Source: [Clostridium] fimetarium (lineage in GTDB: Bacteria > Bacillota > Clostridia > Lachnospirales > Lachnospiraceae). Taken from it: a stretch of 64,000 bases of DNA. The position numbers and the translations under genes are program-made. How positions within the stretch are numbered: position 1 is the stretch's first letter; each line of letters starts with the position of its first letter. Positions 1-7,992 of this stretch are shown one piece after another. The DNA is taken from NCBI RefSeq assembly GCF_900111235.1, contig NZ_FOJI01000003.1, positions 124,001 to 188,000 on the forward strand. The letters run 5' to 3'. The notes under the pieces are model-generated. The model did no database searches. It was not told the origin of the DNA and saw only the letters and a program-made list of their open reading frames with translations.

Positions 1-704
1 ATATCATTAATCATATATGTTGTTCCTGTTAAAAAATCAGTTTGACAATAATCTTCGACATCATCAGCAACTTTTATTTCGTTAATATATACATCCGCTG
101 TTCCAAAGCTACTTAAATCCCAGTGTTGCTCATTATCTAAATAAGAATTTAAGTCAATCGGAAATCTTTGAATTGGTGTAGGATTTTCCCATGGAGTCCA
201 TTGTGCAGTAAATGTTAAATTATTCCCGGCATAACATCCAACATTAAAAGCAGTATATCCATCATGCGCTTCACCAGTTCTTCCATTATCAATTGTCCAT
301 CCGGCAAAATCATATCCATAACGTGATGGTGTTGATAATAACAATCGTGGGGTGATTCCAACACAATCTACACGTTGAAAAAACATTTCTCCAATTTGTA
401 TTTGATTTGTATATGAATTTGAAAAATCTTGAATAATGTGCCAATTTCCTGTGCTATCAATATATTTTCCACCTGCACCTAAACCATTCCACCATGAGCC
501 TGCTGTTTCCCAATCATTCTCACCACCAGAATCAATTGTATACATCCATTTAGCCGAAGCACCACTCCCGCCATTTTCATTGATATAAATTAATCTTCTA
601 TAATCAAGTTCATTTATTTCTTCTGCATATATCATTTGATGCTGATTTAACAAAAAATATAATGCTATTATAACTAATGATAAATAATATCTCTTTTTTC
701 TCAT
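1..704 (-). CDS. Secreted InlB-repeat-like protein, C-terminus beyond window
   Basis: The reading frame is open from an ATG at 702-704 to the left window edge, giving about 234 residues without a stop. A GGAGGG ribosome binding site lies 5 bases before the ATG. Residues 1-27 look like a signal peptide (MRKKRYY, hydrophobic core, then YAEE). Around residues 125-170 the stretch GYDFAGWTID followed by LTFTAQW resembles the bacterial InlB B-repeat (Listeria-Bacteroides repeat), a small extracellular beta domain. It is Trp/Gly/Asn-rich and probably surface exposed. The gene starts 36 bases after the Thr/Gln-rich protein gene and is probably the distal part of the same pilus-like operon. A role as adhesin or pilus-associated protein is inference; the missing C-terminus would show whether it carries a cell-wall anchor. 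Confidence 0.75.
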   Translation of the reverse strand, partial: MRKKRYYLSLVIIALYFLLNQHQMIYAEEINELDYRRLIYINENGGSGASAKWMYTIDSGGENDWETAGSWWNGLGAGGKYIDSTGNWHIIQDFSNSYTNQIQIGEMFFQRVDCVGITPRLLLSTPSRYGYDFAGWTIDNGRTGEAHDGYTAFNVGCYAGNNLTFTAQWTPWENPTPIQRFPIDLNSYLDNEQHWDLSSFGTADVYINEIKVADDVEDYCQTDFLTGTTYMIND

Positions 705-740
705 TATCCCTCCATATAAATTATAAATCTTTATATAAAA

Positions 741-1382
741 CTATTTCCAGTAATATGCAAAAGCTACCTTTCTATGATCATCATAATCACCCACGTTAAC
801 CCACATATTATTGATATATCCCATTTTATATAATTGCATTGCTACTGCGATTTCAGCTTGAGTCTGCTCATTGTTTGAATAATAATATCCAATATATTCA
901 AGTGATCCGGCTAATCCATTTTCTACATATCTGGTTGTAATTGTGTACAAAGTATACGGGCAATTATTTGTAGTTTTTACAAGAGCTTCTGTTGATGCCT
1001 GAGTTGGTGCTTCAGTAGGCGCCTGTGTTTGCTCCTGTGTTGTCTCCTGCGTTTGCACCTGAGTTTGCTCCTGAGTTTTCTCCTGAGTCAGCACCTGATT
1101 CTCCCGAGTTGGTTTTGGCACTGCCTCTTGAGTTGGTTCTTCTGTGTTTTGTACTACAGCAACTTGGATCTCCTCTGTAGTACTTTCACTCGAATTTTGA
1201 TTCATAATTCCATCAGAACTTGCTGTTATTATTGCATTCCCGTCTTCAGTTATTTCCTGGCTGTTTTCAGAAACTAGTTGGCTGTCAGCCTTTGTTGAAT
1301 TTGAACTACCTACTTTTGCGATACATAAGCATATTATAAAAATTGATAATAATGTTAAAAGTATAATTTTGATTTTTTTCAT
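741..1382 (-). CDS. Membrane-anchored protein with Thr/Gln-rich repeat linker
   Basis: 213 residues. An N-terminal Lys-rich start followed by a hydrophobic segment (about residues 5-25) indicates a signal peptide or membrane anchor. Residues about 80-140 form a low-complexity TQE/TQA/TEA repeat typical of an extended wall-spanning or O-glycosylated linker. The last 70 residues form a compact domain rich in Tyr and Asn, starting with NNCPYTLYTITTRY and ending in YYWK; I do not recognise the family. It lies downstream of five short-leader prepilin-like genes and upstream of the InlB-repeat protein, so an extracellular role tied to the pilus-like module is plausible but inferred. Repeat number at about 1000-1110 may vary between strains. 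Confidence 0.7.
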   Translation of the reverse strand: MKKIKIILLTLLSIFIICLCIAKVGSSNSTKADSQLVSENSQEITEDGNAIITASSDGIMNQNSSESTTEEIQVAVVQNTEEPTQEAVPKPTRENQVLTQEKTQEQTQVQTQETTQEQTQAPTEAPTQASTEALVKTTNNCPYTLYTITTRYVENGLAGSLEYIGYYYSNNEQTQAEIAVAMQLYKMGYINNMWVNVGDYDDHRKVAFAYYWK

Positions 1383-1471
1383 AATAATATTCTCCCTTAA
1401 TAGGTTATTTTTAGATTTCTAGATACTGCTAAATGATTTCATTGCTAATAATTCTATTATAAATGTTTGCA

Positions 1472-2089
1472 TTATTTAAAAACAGCCACTAAGGATATAT
1501 TTCCTGTTGCTTTAACCTTATGATTATCCTTATCTGTTAAAGTGTATCTTGAACCATTTACATTCCATTGAAGGAACGTTTTTCCATTCATTGAAGGATT
1601 CTGTGGTATTATTATATCAGAATCTTTCTTAACGGTAAATTCTTTGTATATGATATTGTCAGCAAGTAAATAAGTAATCTTAACCTGTTCGTCTGTTACT
1701 GAAGAACTATTATTTGTATCTTGTTCAAATATTACAGTTTTCATAGCGGATACAGCACCAATGTTACCGTTTGGATGCTTATAGCTTTCAATCACTTCTA
1801 CGCTCAATAATCCTTTTTCATAATCAACTCCCAATACATTTACCGTTATTGTACTGTCAGAATTAATCTGAATCAACAAAGCTTCTATAAAATCAGCCAC
1901 AAACTCGTCATTACTGTTTACTGAATAGGTTGTGTCATCAAACTGATTTTCTACCGTATCCTTTAACGCACTGTCCACGGCATCATTCAGCTCATTTTGT
2001 CTCATATTGGTTCCACAAAGGGTCATGATGATTACAATGGATATGATGGAACAAATGGTAATACCAAATCCTAAAAATACATTCTTCAC
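1472..2089 (-). CDS. Prepilin-like membrane-anchored protein with C-terminal InlB-like repeat
   Basis: 205 residues. It begins with the short leader MKNVFLGFG followed by a hydrophobic segment to about residue 26, the same arrangement (Gly at position 9) as four neighbouring proteins. The middle is an acidic, Asn/Asp-rich extracellular region. The last 40 residues (FLQWNVNGSRYTLTDKD, then VAVFK) resemble half of an InlB B-repeat, as in the protein at 1-704. Only 3 bases separate it from the preceding gene. The likely role is a minor pilin or surface-displayed tip protein of the Tad-like system; this is inferred from the leader and context. Confidence 0.65.
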   Translation of the reverse strand: MKNVFLGFGITICSIISIVIIMTLCGTNMRQNELNDAVDSALKDTVENQFDDTTYSVNSNDEFVADFIEALLIQINSDSTITVNVLGVDYEKGLLSVEVIESYKHPNGNIGAVSAMKTVIFEQDTNNSSSVTDEQVKITYLLADNIIYKEFTVKKDSDIIIPQNPSMNGKTFLQWNVNGSRYTLTDKDNHKVKATGNISLVAVFK

Positions 2090-2092
2090 CTA

Positions 2093-2629
2093 CTAATCCC
2101 TCCTCTCATCCACTGCAATCGGTATTTTCCAGACACTGGTCAGGTTTTCCCTGTCTCTGATTTGAAAATAGACCTCATAAATTCCTGCACTTGCAAAATG
2201 GACACTTCCATCAATAGCCGAGTATAAGCTCATCACACTTATTCCATCTACTTTTCTGATATCTAAAACCTTACCAAACATCGTATCTGTAAATAACTTT
2301 GCAAGGATAACTTTATCCATTGGGTAAATCACACCTTCCATATCCTTTGCATTATACCGATTCAAAAAATTAGCATTTTCGATTGCAAAGAATCTTCCAA
2401 AAGTGGACGTATAGGCCACCTCCGGTTTGCTACGTTTATGCCACATAACTACTGCATCAAAATCACTGTATGTCGTATAGTCTATCATTTCCTTGTTTGT
2501 AGAAGCTCCTGCAATTATTAGAATTCCATGGTTACCTGAAACAGAGATTCCAAATAAAATTCCTATCACAAGTACTGCTGTAATAATGGAAATAATGATT
2601 GTTCCAAATTCATGAAATATTTCTTTCAT
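2093..2629 (-). CDS. Prepilin-like protein with extracellular domain
   Basis: 178 residues. Leader MKEIFHEFG (Gly 9) is followed by a hydrophobic stretch to about residue 31, then a mixed alpha/beta extracellular domain with no family I recognise. The leader is almost identical to that of the 56-residue protein at 5868-6038 (MKEIFEQYG). A GGAGGCGG ribosome binding site lies in the end of the preceding 50-residue gene, so the two are likely translationally linked. The C-terminal 40 residues (SAGIYEVYFQIRDRENL) read like a beta-sandwich edge. Proposed role: minor pilin or pilus-associated protein of the Tad-like module, by inference. Confidence 0.65.
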   Translation of the reverse strand: MKEIFHEFGTIIISIITAVLVIGILFGISVSGNHGILIIAGASTNKEMIDYTTYSDFDAVVMWHKRSKPEVAYTSTFGRFFAIENANFLNRYNAKDMEGVIYPMDKVILAKLFTDTMFGKVLDIRKVDGISVMSLYSAIDGSVHFASAGIYEVYFQIRDRENLTSVWKIPIAVDERRD

Positions 2630-2630
2630 T

Positions 2631-2783
2631 CTACATACCGCCTCCTAACACACTTATGATAAATTTCTGTATCAATGAGGTCATTGGAGAACCCAAAAAG
2701 AAGTAAACTAGGATGCCCAAAAGAAGCACACCACTTACAGCATCAATAATAAATTCTCCATATTCTTCAATTATTTCTTGCAT
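2631..2783 (-). CDS. Small prepilin-like membrane protein (50 aa)
   Basis: A 50-residue frame starting at an ATG at 2781-2783, preceded by GGAGGCAAG. It begins MQEIIEEYG, so Gly is again at position 9, followed by a hydrophobic helix (FIIDAVSGVLLLGILVYFFL) and a short amphipathic tail ending GGGM. Length and layout fit Flp-type pilins of Tad systems, which are very short and mostly one helix. It lies between the 34-residue gene (8 bases upstream) and the 178-residue gene, and carries the latter's ribosome binding site. Family assignment rests on the leader, hydrophobicity and context only. Confidence 0.6.
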   Translation of the reverse strand: MQEIIEEYGEFIIDAVSGVLLLGILVYFFLGSPMTSLIQKFIISVLGGGM

Positions 2784-2791
2784 CTTGCCTC

Positions 2792-2896
2792 CTAACTACT
2801 GATTACCTTTAAAAAGGCAATCAGAATTGCTGCCATCCCACTTCCTGCAATGGCATAAATAATGCTACTTCCAAACTGCTCCATAATCATCTTCAT
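2792..2896 (-). CDS. Very small prepilin-like membrane protein (34 aa)
   Basis: A 34-residue frame from an ATG at 2894-2896, preceded by AGGAGGAAGAGACT. It begins MKMIMEQFG and continues with one hydrophobic helix (IIYAIAGSGMAAILIAFL), ending KVISS. The Gly at position 9 and the helix match the other four leader proteins of this operon. The stop is 8 bases before the next start. It could be a structural pilin subunit or a small assembly factor. It is short, but its strong ribosome binding site, conserved leader and tight packing argue that it is translated. Confidence 0.55.
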   Translation of the reverse strand: MKMIMEQFGSSIIYAIAGSGMAAILIAFLKVISS

Positions 2897-2908
2897 AGTC
2901 TCTTCCTC

Positions 2909-3250
2909 CTATCTTGCAAACCCACGGATTTGCTGAGCACTTACTACACCAAAGAAATCAATGTGATATTGATATTTTAAAATCACTTCCATTAATGTCG
3001 GTTTCCCATCTTCATCCTTGACCACGCTGTTACTATCAATTAATAATTCATATCCTGCATTTGTTGCCTGCGTTTTACAGGCGCCAATAACACTTGGTGC
3101 GAAATTAGAATCTTCTATTTCTGCCATTACAGAAGCGTGAAAGTCTCTTGCATTGTTTGCATCAATACTAGCTGACATCACTCCAGCCATAGAAAATACA
3201 GATAATAGGAGTATGAAAATGCCCACATATGTTTTTATTGTTGTACTCAT
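2909..3250 (-). CDS. TadE-like small membrane-anchored protein
   Basis: 113 residues. A short N-terminus (MSTTIKTYVG) is followed by one transmembrane helix to about residue 27 and an extracellular domain of about 85 residues with one Cys (GACKTQ). Size, single N-terminal helix and position next to the TadB/TadC-like gene fit TadE/TadF-type pseudopilins, which share this layout but little sequence. It starts 12 bases after the membrane-protein gene and is preceded by AGGAGGGAGAG. The assignment to TadE is by layout and context, not a signature motif. Confidence 0.55.
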   Translation of the reverse strand: MSTTIKTYVGIFILLLSVFSMAGVMSASIDANNARDFHASVMAEIEDSNFAPSVIGACKTQATNAGYELLIDSNSVVKDEDGKPTLMEVILKYQYHIDFFGVVSAQQIRGFAR

Positions 3251-3262
3251 AGTCTCTCCCTC

Positions 3263-4747
3263 CTACATTCCAAAAGTCAGGTTTTGAAGGAACACTACTA
3301 ATAGCAGTGCCATGTCCACCATCAACTTTAATGATGCTAATAGTGATGGTAATAAGATATATACCTTCATTCCTGCTATCTTATCTTCTTGCTCTAACTT
3401 CTCCGCCTTATCCATCATTGCATTGTTACGGTCAATCAACTCTTCCACCTGCTTCGTTACATCCCCTGCATTTCCACTAGATAGTGCAAATAACATTTTC
3501 ATGGCTGATTGTACATCGGGATTTCGATATTCTTTCAAGAACCTGTGATAAGGTTCAATTCCATTCGGATTTTCCTCTAACTGATCAATCAATTCTTCCA
3601 ATGCATACACCAATACCTCTGGAGCACTCTCTATTGATTTACGAATTGCCATCTGCACATTGTCTGTCTGTAATAATAGCGCCACTTCCATTAACCAATT
3701 AGGAAACTGCTTTTCGATCTCCCTCGTCACCTTTTTCTTGGCAAGCTTATGACCGATTTTATGCTGATTTAGGAAAAACAACACAACTACCACTCCGGTT
3801 ACTAGGATTGCTATATTCTTAAAACAAACAAATGCACCAATAAAAAGGATTGTAGGAATGATAGCCATCTTTTGGCTACTCTTTGCTTCCTTTACTTCAT
3901 CGTAATCTCTAACCTGAAGATATTTCTTCCCTATTCCAGTGCTATCCACTTCTTTTTCAATCCAGCTTCTACAAAGCTTTTTATCTGCCTTCACATAAAT
4001 CAGCATACAGATTCCGATTAGCACTACTGCGGATATCTGGCATAGTGGAATAGAACTAATATCTAAATCTCCACCAAGCAGATATAGGGGCAAAATACAA
4101 ATCAGCATAGTTGCAACCAATGCAATCATAATATTTCGTTTTACTATTTGAAATTCTTTTTGAAGACTCATTACTCTTTCTGCCCACATAGTTCTATTCT
4201 TTGCCAGAAGTGAAATGCTATTATTTGCATCCCCACCTCTTCTTTGGGCGTCGATTACAAAGGAATGCATTGCATCAATTCTTTCGCAGTGAAAAAACTC
4301 ACCTATTATATTCAACGCTTCTCTTTCTGGATCTTCACTGTCTGTTACATACTGAATATGTTCAATGGCTTTTACTAATACCTCATGAAATATCCCCTCA
4401 TCAAAAATTGTTACCGTTTCTAATAATGCATTCAAAACGGTTCCACTACGTTTAAAGGAATACAAAAACTGCTCCATATAATTATTTGCTAAGGAAAACA
4501 TGATGGTATGATACCTGCCTTTCATGGCCTGTAAAATGACCATTGGCAAAAATACTATTCCAATCATTCCAATCGCAGCAATATAGGGAAGCTGCAGTTT
4601 ATAAAGCAATCCTAAAATTGCTGCCAACAGCACTATCATTCCATAAGCTACAATGGCTTTCTTTGGTGTATACTCATATCCGTACTTTGCCAGCTCCTGG
4701 GTCAGATTCCGGTATCTAAGATATCTTAGTCCACTCTTTTTCTTCAT
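3263..4747 (-). CDS. Tad/type II secretion F-domain membrane protein, apparent TadB-TadC fusion
   Basis: 494 residues, longer than single TadB or TadC proteins (about 300). Transmembrane pairs occur near residues 33-75 and 205-250, and a second set near 300-325 and 465-490, with cytoplasmic helical regions between. The second half contains the order typical of T2SSF domains (FPNWLMEVALLLQTDN, then a region with GNAGDVTKQVEELIDRNN). This suggests TadB-like and TadC-like halves fused in one chain, forming the inner-membrane platform on which the TadA-like ATPase acts. Its ATG overlaps the ATPase stop (ATGA), so the two are coupled. Confidence 0.7.
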   Translation of the reverse strand: MKKKSGLRYLRYRNLTQELAKYGYEYTPKKAIVAYGMIVLLAAILGLLYKLQLPYIAAIGMIGIVFLPMVILQAMKGRYHTIMFSLANNYMEQFLYSFKRSGTVLNALLETVTIFDEGIFHEVLVKAIEHIQYVTDSEDPEREALNIIGEFFHCERIDAMHSFVIDAQRRGGDANNSISLLAKNRTMWAERVMSLQKEFQIVKRNIMIALVATMLICILPLYLLGGDLDISSIPLCQISAVVLIGICMLIYVKADKKLCRSWIEKEVDSTGIGKKYLQVRDYDEVKEAKSSQKMAIIPTILFIGAFVCFKNIAILVTGVVVVLFFLNQHKIGHKLAKKKVTREIEKQFPNWLMEVALLLQTDNVQMAIRKSIESAPEVLVYALEELIDQLEENPNGIEPYHRFLKEYRNPDVQSAMKMLFALSSGNAGDVTKQVEELIDRNNAMMDKAEKLEQEDKIAGMKVYILLPSLLASLKLMVDMALLLVVFLQNLTFGM

Positions 4748-5793
4748 TGACGTTCCTCTCCTTCATCTATAAATGGAGTAATCTCCATTCGTTCAAACTT
4801 CTCTATCATCGGCTTCGGAAAGTTCTTATCTATCAGCTTTCCATTTAGCACCACTGGAAATGTCATATTTTTACCATCCTCTCTGTAAAAGAAACACACC
4901 TGGTCGATATATCTTCGTACCTTTCCATCCTCCATCTGTTTCTTTCGAATCAAGATTCCTACATCAATAAACATATAAATATCATTTTCCATTCGGTCAG
5001 CGTCCATCCTACTCTCAAGCATATTCAGAATTCGATCCGGTATTTTTCTTACATCATCCGTATGAATAGTTGTAAATCCGCGGATTCCTGTAGACCAACT
5101 TTCTAACAGATACTTCACTTCTACGGATCGGGCTTCCGATAACATCAGCCACTTTGGATTCTGACGAAGGCTTGTCTTGATTGCCTTCGTATAACTGAAT
5201 TCTTTCGACACCATTAATTCCACACAATCCTTATCCGGATTTATCTCACAATAATGAAGTTCCGGCGTATCTTCAATGGTGATGACTCTTTCATTGCAAG
5301 GAATATACTGTGAAAAGAATTTGATTCCTTCTGTCTTTCCAACTCCCGGCTCTCCACAGAAAACAAAATTCATTCGTGCTTTCACACAATTTGTAAGAAG
5401 TTCTAATACTTCTTTACTGCAATATCCATCTGCTATTATGCTTTCCCTCGTCATTCGAACGATTGGGAGCGTTTTTCTAATACATACTGATCTTCCAGAA
5501 ATAGCAGAAGACTCATGTACAATGCTAATTCGAAGAGTATCCGTATCTGCCTCTAACAGATTTTCCACCTTGTTAAATGCTTTACTTACGTTATTGGCAA
5601 TATAATGGCTAAACTTCTCAATGAATTCCTTTGTAACACCATGTTCTTCCACTTTGATTCTTTCATTTGCAGTATTGGTAATCCACAAATCTCTGCCATT
5701 AAAGTCAATATCCGTAATTTCATCATCCTCAACATATGACCAAAGCGGACCGAAATGCGCGGGCACCAATTCCCATTTTGTACTATGTTCCAT
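4744..5793 (-). CDS. TadA/CpaF-like secretion and pilus-assembly ATPase
   Basis: 349 residues. The N-terminal domain (residues 1-120, ending GRSVCIRK) and the RecA-like domain match the VirB11/TadA family of hexameric ATPases. Walker A is GEPGVGKT at 147-154. The Walker B/Asp-box region reads WLMLSEAR at 215-222, whose Glu 220 is the expected catalytic acidic residue. The His-box His is in TTIHTDD (His 244). It probably powers assembly of the short pilin-like proteins through the adjacent double F-domain protein. An AAAGGAGAAATT ribosome binding site precedes the ATG. The usual family motif GEvRG is altered to SEARS, so this is a divergent member, perhaps typical of element-encoded systems. 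Confidence 0.85.
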   Translation of the reverse strand: MEHSTKWELVPAHFGPLWSYVEDDEITDIDFNGRDLWITNTANERIKVEEHGVTKEFIEKFSHYIANNVSKAFNKVENLLEADTDTLRISIVHESSAISGRSVCIRKTLPIVRMTRESIIADGYCSKEVLELLTNCVKARMNFVFCGEPGVGKTEGIKFFSQYIPCNERVITIEDTPELHYCEINPDKDCVELMVSKEFSYTKAIKTSLRQNPKWLMLSEARSVEVKYLLESWSTGIRGFTTIHTDDVRKIPDRILNMLESRMDADRMENDIYMFIDVGILIRKKQMEDGKVRRYIDQVCFFYREDGKNMTFPVVLNGKLIDKNFPKPMIEKFERMEITPFIDEGEERQ

Positions 5794-5867
5794 AATTTCT
5801 CCTTTCTAAGAGGGGTGATTATCCCCTCTTTGCTAAACAATTTTGTACGACTCTCTCTCCTGCCTGA

Positions 5868-6038
5868 TTAACCTGTAATTGTGCTAGATGCTCTGTTGAA
5901 AAAGTTGGTAATTAAGTCCTTAAATGACTTTGCTACTACTCCATCTGTTGCTAAAAGTATTACGATGATTGCTACTAACGCACTGATTGCTACTGCTGCT
6001 ATAATTACTGATCCATATTGTTCAAAAATCTCTTTCAT
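5868..6038 (-). CDS. Flp-like short pilin candidate (56 aa)
   Basis: Start chosen at the ATG at 6036-6038 because GAGGAATTGAAA precedes it and the product then begins MKEIFEQYG like its paralogs; a longer upstream frame to 6173 lacks support. 56 residues: leader with Gly 9, a long hydrophobic helix (VIIAAVAISALVAIIVILLA), then a polar tail with FKDLITNFFNRAS. It is the first gene before the ATPase and comes directly after a terminator-like hairpin, so it may be expressed separately and at a higher level, as expected for the major pilin. Cleavage after Gly 9 is inferred. Confidence 0.65.
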   Translation of the reverse strand: MKEIFEQYGSVIIAAVAISALVAIIVILLATDGVVAKSFKDLITNFFNRASSTITG

Positions 6039-6077
6039 TTTCAATTCCTCATTCTTTCTTATTTGTCGTTTTAAGTT

Positions 6078-6110
6078 AAAAAAGAACAGCCTGCAATAAA
6101 GTAGCTGTTC
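6078..6110 (-). terminator. Terminator-like hairpin before the pilin gene
   Basis: On the minus strand GAACAGC (6104-6110) pairs with GCTGTTC (6084-6090) across a 13-base loop and is followed by a run of six T. It lies between the 60-residue membrane protein gene and the pilin-like gene, so it would stop or attenuate transcription from the parM-side genes into the pilus module. Confidence 0.6.
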
Positions 6111-6272
6111 CTTGTTACCTATCCCTTTTCTGTAAGAGATAGGCTTGGTTGTTTCCGTATCAAACCTATCCACTATACAGTTGGGAAGTCCTTCGACTTA
6201 CTATTCGGTTACACGGAGACATCCAATGGTTTATCCCGTATAAAATGCATCTTATCTCTCCTTATCAGTTTA

Positions 6273-6455
6273 TTACCTTTGTGGTGTTCCAGCTCTAACA
6301 AATGCAAGAAACAGCCTCATTACTAGTCCAGATAGCAACAACATAATCTTCAACAGTTCCAATGTAAATTGAAATACTGTCAGTATAACTTTCAAAGCCC
6401 CTTTTAATATCATTCCTAAAAACCATAAAAGGCAGCTGAAAAATCTCCTTAACAT
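6273..6455 (-). CDS. Small hydrophobic protein (60 aa)
   Basis: 60 residues, almost entirely hydrophobic with a basic N-terminus (MLRRFFSCLLWFLGMILKG) and a basic C-terminus (RAGTPQR), giving one or two membrane helices. A strong AAAAGGAGGAACTC ribosome binding site and its position 19 bases after the ribbon-helix-helix gene support it as real. I do not recognise a family. It is the last gene before the terminator-like hairpin at 6078-6110. A toxin-like or membrane-adaptor role would be speculation. Confidence 0.55.
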   Translation of the reverse strand: MLRRFFSCLLWFLGMILKGALKVILTVFQFTLELLKIMLLLSGLVMRLFLAFVRAGTPQR

Positions 6456-6474
6456 AATGAGTTCCTCCTTTTCT

Positions 6475-6915
6475 TTAGCCCCACTTGGATGCTAATCCAT
6501 TAATGGTATCATCTGCTTCCACACCATATTCCTTTGTTTCCGCACTACGCATAGCTGATTGCTGTACTACGATAGGAAGTGTTGTTGCCATCTTTCCGGT
6601 GAATGTTCCCAATAGTGCAAGCATTTCCTTTTGAACCTCTATCATTACGTTATCCCTAATTTCACGCTTGATTTCATCCAACTCTCCGCGTGTAATATAA
6701 CTACCTTTTTTTGCGCTTGCCGTAGCTCCACTCATAGTTAAATCATCGTTATCAAGTGCCCTCGTATAATAGTCAATTGCATCTGCAATATATTGATTCT
6801 TCGATTTCACAAAAGCAGGATTCAAATCTCGTAATACTTTGTCCACTCTAACATGCTGTGCATTGCTCTTGCTCAGTCGAAAATTATGGTAATTTCCACT
6901 GTCCTTCTTAGCCAT
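6475..6915 (-). CDS. ParR-like ribbon-helix-helix DNA-binding protein
   Basis: Start placed at the ATG at 6913-6915 (MAKKDSGNYHNF), preceded by GGGGG at good spacing; an earlier ATG at 6937-6939 overlaps the parM-like stop as ATGA and would add 8 residues. The product is 146 residues. The N-terminal 55 residues (FRLSKSNAQHVRVDK, then KSKNQYIADAIDYYTRAL) have the strand-helix-helix pattern of ribbon-helix-helix proteins. The C-terminal half is helical and charged. Position directly after an actin-like ATPase is that of ParR, the centromere-binding adaptor of type II plasmid partition. No clear iteron array is visible nearby to serve as parC. Confidence 0.65.
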   Translation of the reverse strand: MAKKDSGNYHNFRLSKSNAQHVRVDKVLRDLNPAFVKSKNQYIADAIDYYTRALDNDDLTMSGATASAKKGSYITRGELDEIKREIRDNVMIEVQKEMLALLGTFTGKMATTLPIVVQQSAMRSAETKEYGVEADDTINGLASKWG

Positions 6916-6935
6916 ATCAAAGCCCCCTATCCTTC

Positions 6936-7850
6936 TCATCGTCTACTATTAAGAAACATTTTTGCAAGTCTTTCATACCCTTTGGCATTGGCTTTCACAT
7001 CTTCGATATATTCAATATTCTTCTGTTTTAAACCACCAAAAAGTTTCATAACTGTTGCTCCACCACCAACAAATGTAATTGGAGTCGTTTCCAAATTGTA
7101 TCCGTATTCGATTAGTTTGTGATAAACACTTGTTGCAAATTTCTTGATTTCCGCTTCCATAATCGCAAAGTATTTAGCATCAATATCACTCTTGCCAGTC
7201 ATCATTACATATTTAATTTCACTTTCTTCTATCGTTCCATTTAACTGTCTGGTACATTCATCTTTAATTGAGCGCATACAGGTAATAAGGCCCTCATTTA
7301 CTGTATGACATCTTGATTCATCCGGCATTTTTTCCTCTATTGGCATAATATCAATTGTCCAGGAACCAATATCAACCACCACTCTCTTTCTTACATACTC
7401 TGATATCTGATCTGTGACAGCAGCGTAACACTGTGGAAATACAGATACTCTAAAAATTGTAATATTATAGGTCTTTTTCCCAAACCGGAAAGTTACCTGC
7501 TTTTTTCTTGACAGATAATCAATAAAATCCTGCTTTTCCGCACCAAATCTTGTAAGTGGAAGCCCTACTGCAAGAAGTACATTTGCATTTTTCATACCTC
7601 GTCTATCCAGTTCCTTTGCTATAGCTGCAAGAGTAAGTAGATAATAATTATTATCTTCCACCTTGGTATTCTTTACCTCTAGCCTCTTACCACCTATACT
7701 ATAAAATTTACTTTCATACTCAAGGATATTATCAAATAATGCCGGCTCTGTCGTAATCTCATCTACTGCCGACGAAAAAATTTGTGAAACACTCTTAATA
7801 TTGGCCCAACCATGATCTATACCAATTACTTCAATGTTGTTATTTTCCAT
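6936..7850 (-). CDS. ParM/StbA-like actin-family ATPase
   Basis: Start chosen at the ATG at 7848-7850 (MENNNIEVIGIDHGW) because AAGGAG lies 10 bases upstream; a longer frame to 7895 runs into the neighbouring gene without a site. 304 residues. Actin-family phosphate motifs are visible: phosphate-1 IGIDHGWANIK near residue 12, phosphate-2 VVVDIGSWTIDI near the middle, and an adenosine motif FVGGGATVMK near residue 265. Such proteins form filaments that segregate low-copy plasmids or other replicons. With the adjacent RHH gene it forms a parMR-like pair, which suggests that this block belongs to a plasmid or an integrative element. Confidence 0.8.
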   Translation of the reverse strand: MENNNIEVIGIDHGWANIKSVSQIFSSAVDEITTEPALFDNILEYESKFYSIGGKRLEVKNTKVEDNNYYLLTLAAIAKELDRRGMKNANVLLAVGLPLTRFGAEKQDFIDYLSRKKQVTFRFGKKTYNITIFRVSVFPQCYAAVTDQISEYVRKRVVVDIGSWTIDIMPIEEKMPDESRCHTVNEGLITCMRSIKDECTRQLNGTIEESEIKYVMMTGKSDIDAKYFAIMEAEIKKFATSVYHKLIEYGYNLETTPITFVGGGATVMKLFGGLKQKNIEYIEDVKANAKGYERLAKMFLNSRR

Positions 7851-7992
7851 TTTGTTTTTTCTCCTTAATTTGATTTTCTTGATCCAACTTTTCATAATAT
7901 CTTTCAGCCTCCGATGAAACTCTTATGAGAGAATACAACACTAGTAAAATGAACCCAACCACGAATATTGTGATTAATATTACAATATTCAT
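7840..7992 (-). CDS. Small membrane protein (50 aa) overlapping parM-like gene
   Basis: A 50-residue frame from an ATG at 7990-7992 whose ATGA overlaps the stop of the Cys-rich gene, ending at a TAA at 7840-7842 inside the first codons of the ParM-like gene. It starts with a hydrophobic helix (MNIVILITIFVVGFILLVLY) and ends in a charged tail (RYYEKLDQENQIKEKKQNGK). The tail codes for the AAGGAG site of the ParM-like gene. Start and end overlaps indicate translational coupling across three genes. Function unknown; a membrane tether for the filament pair is one idea, without direct support. Confidence 0.55.
   Translation of the reverse strand: MNIVILITIFVVGFILLVLYSLIRVSSEAERYYEKLDQENQIKEKKQNGK

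Noticed and set aside
6039-6173. Longer start for the 56-residue pilin-like protein
   Set aside because: The extension runs through a terminator hairpin, has no ribosome binding site, and would hide the leader shared with the paralogs.
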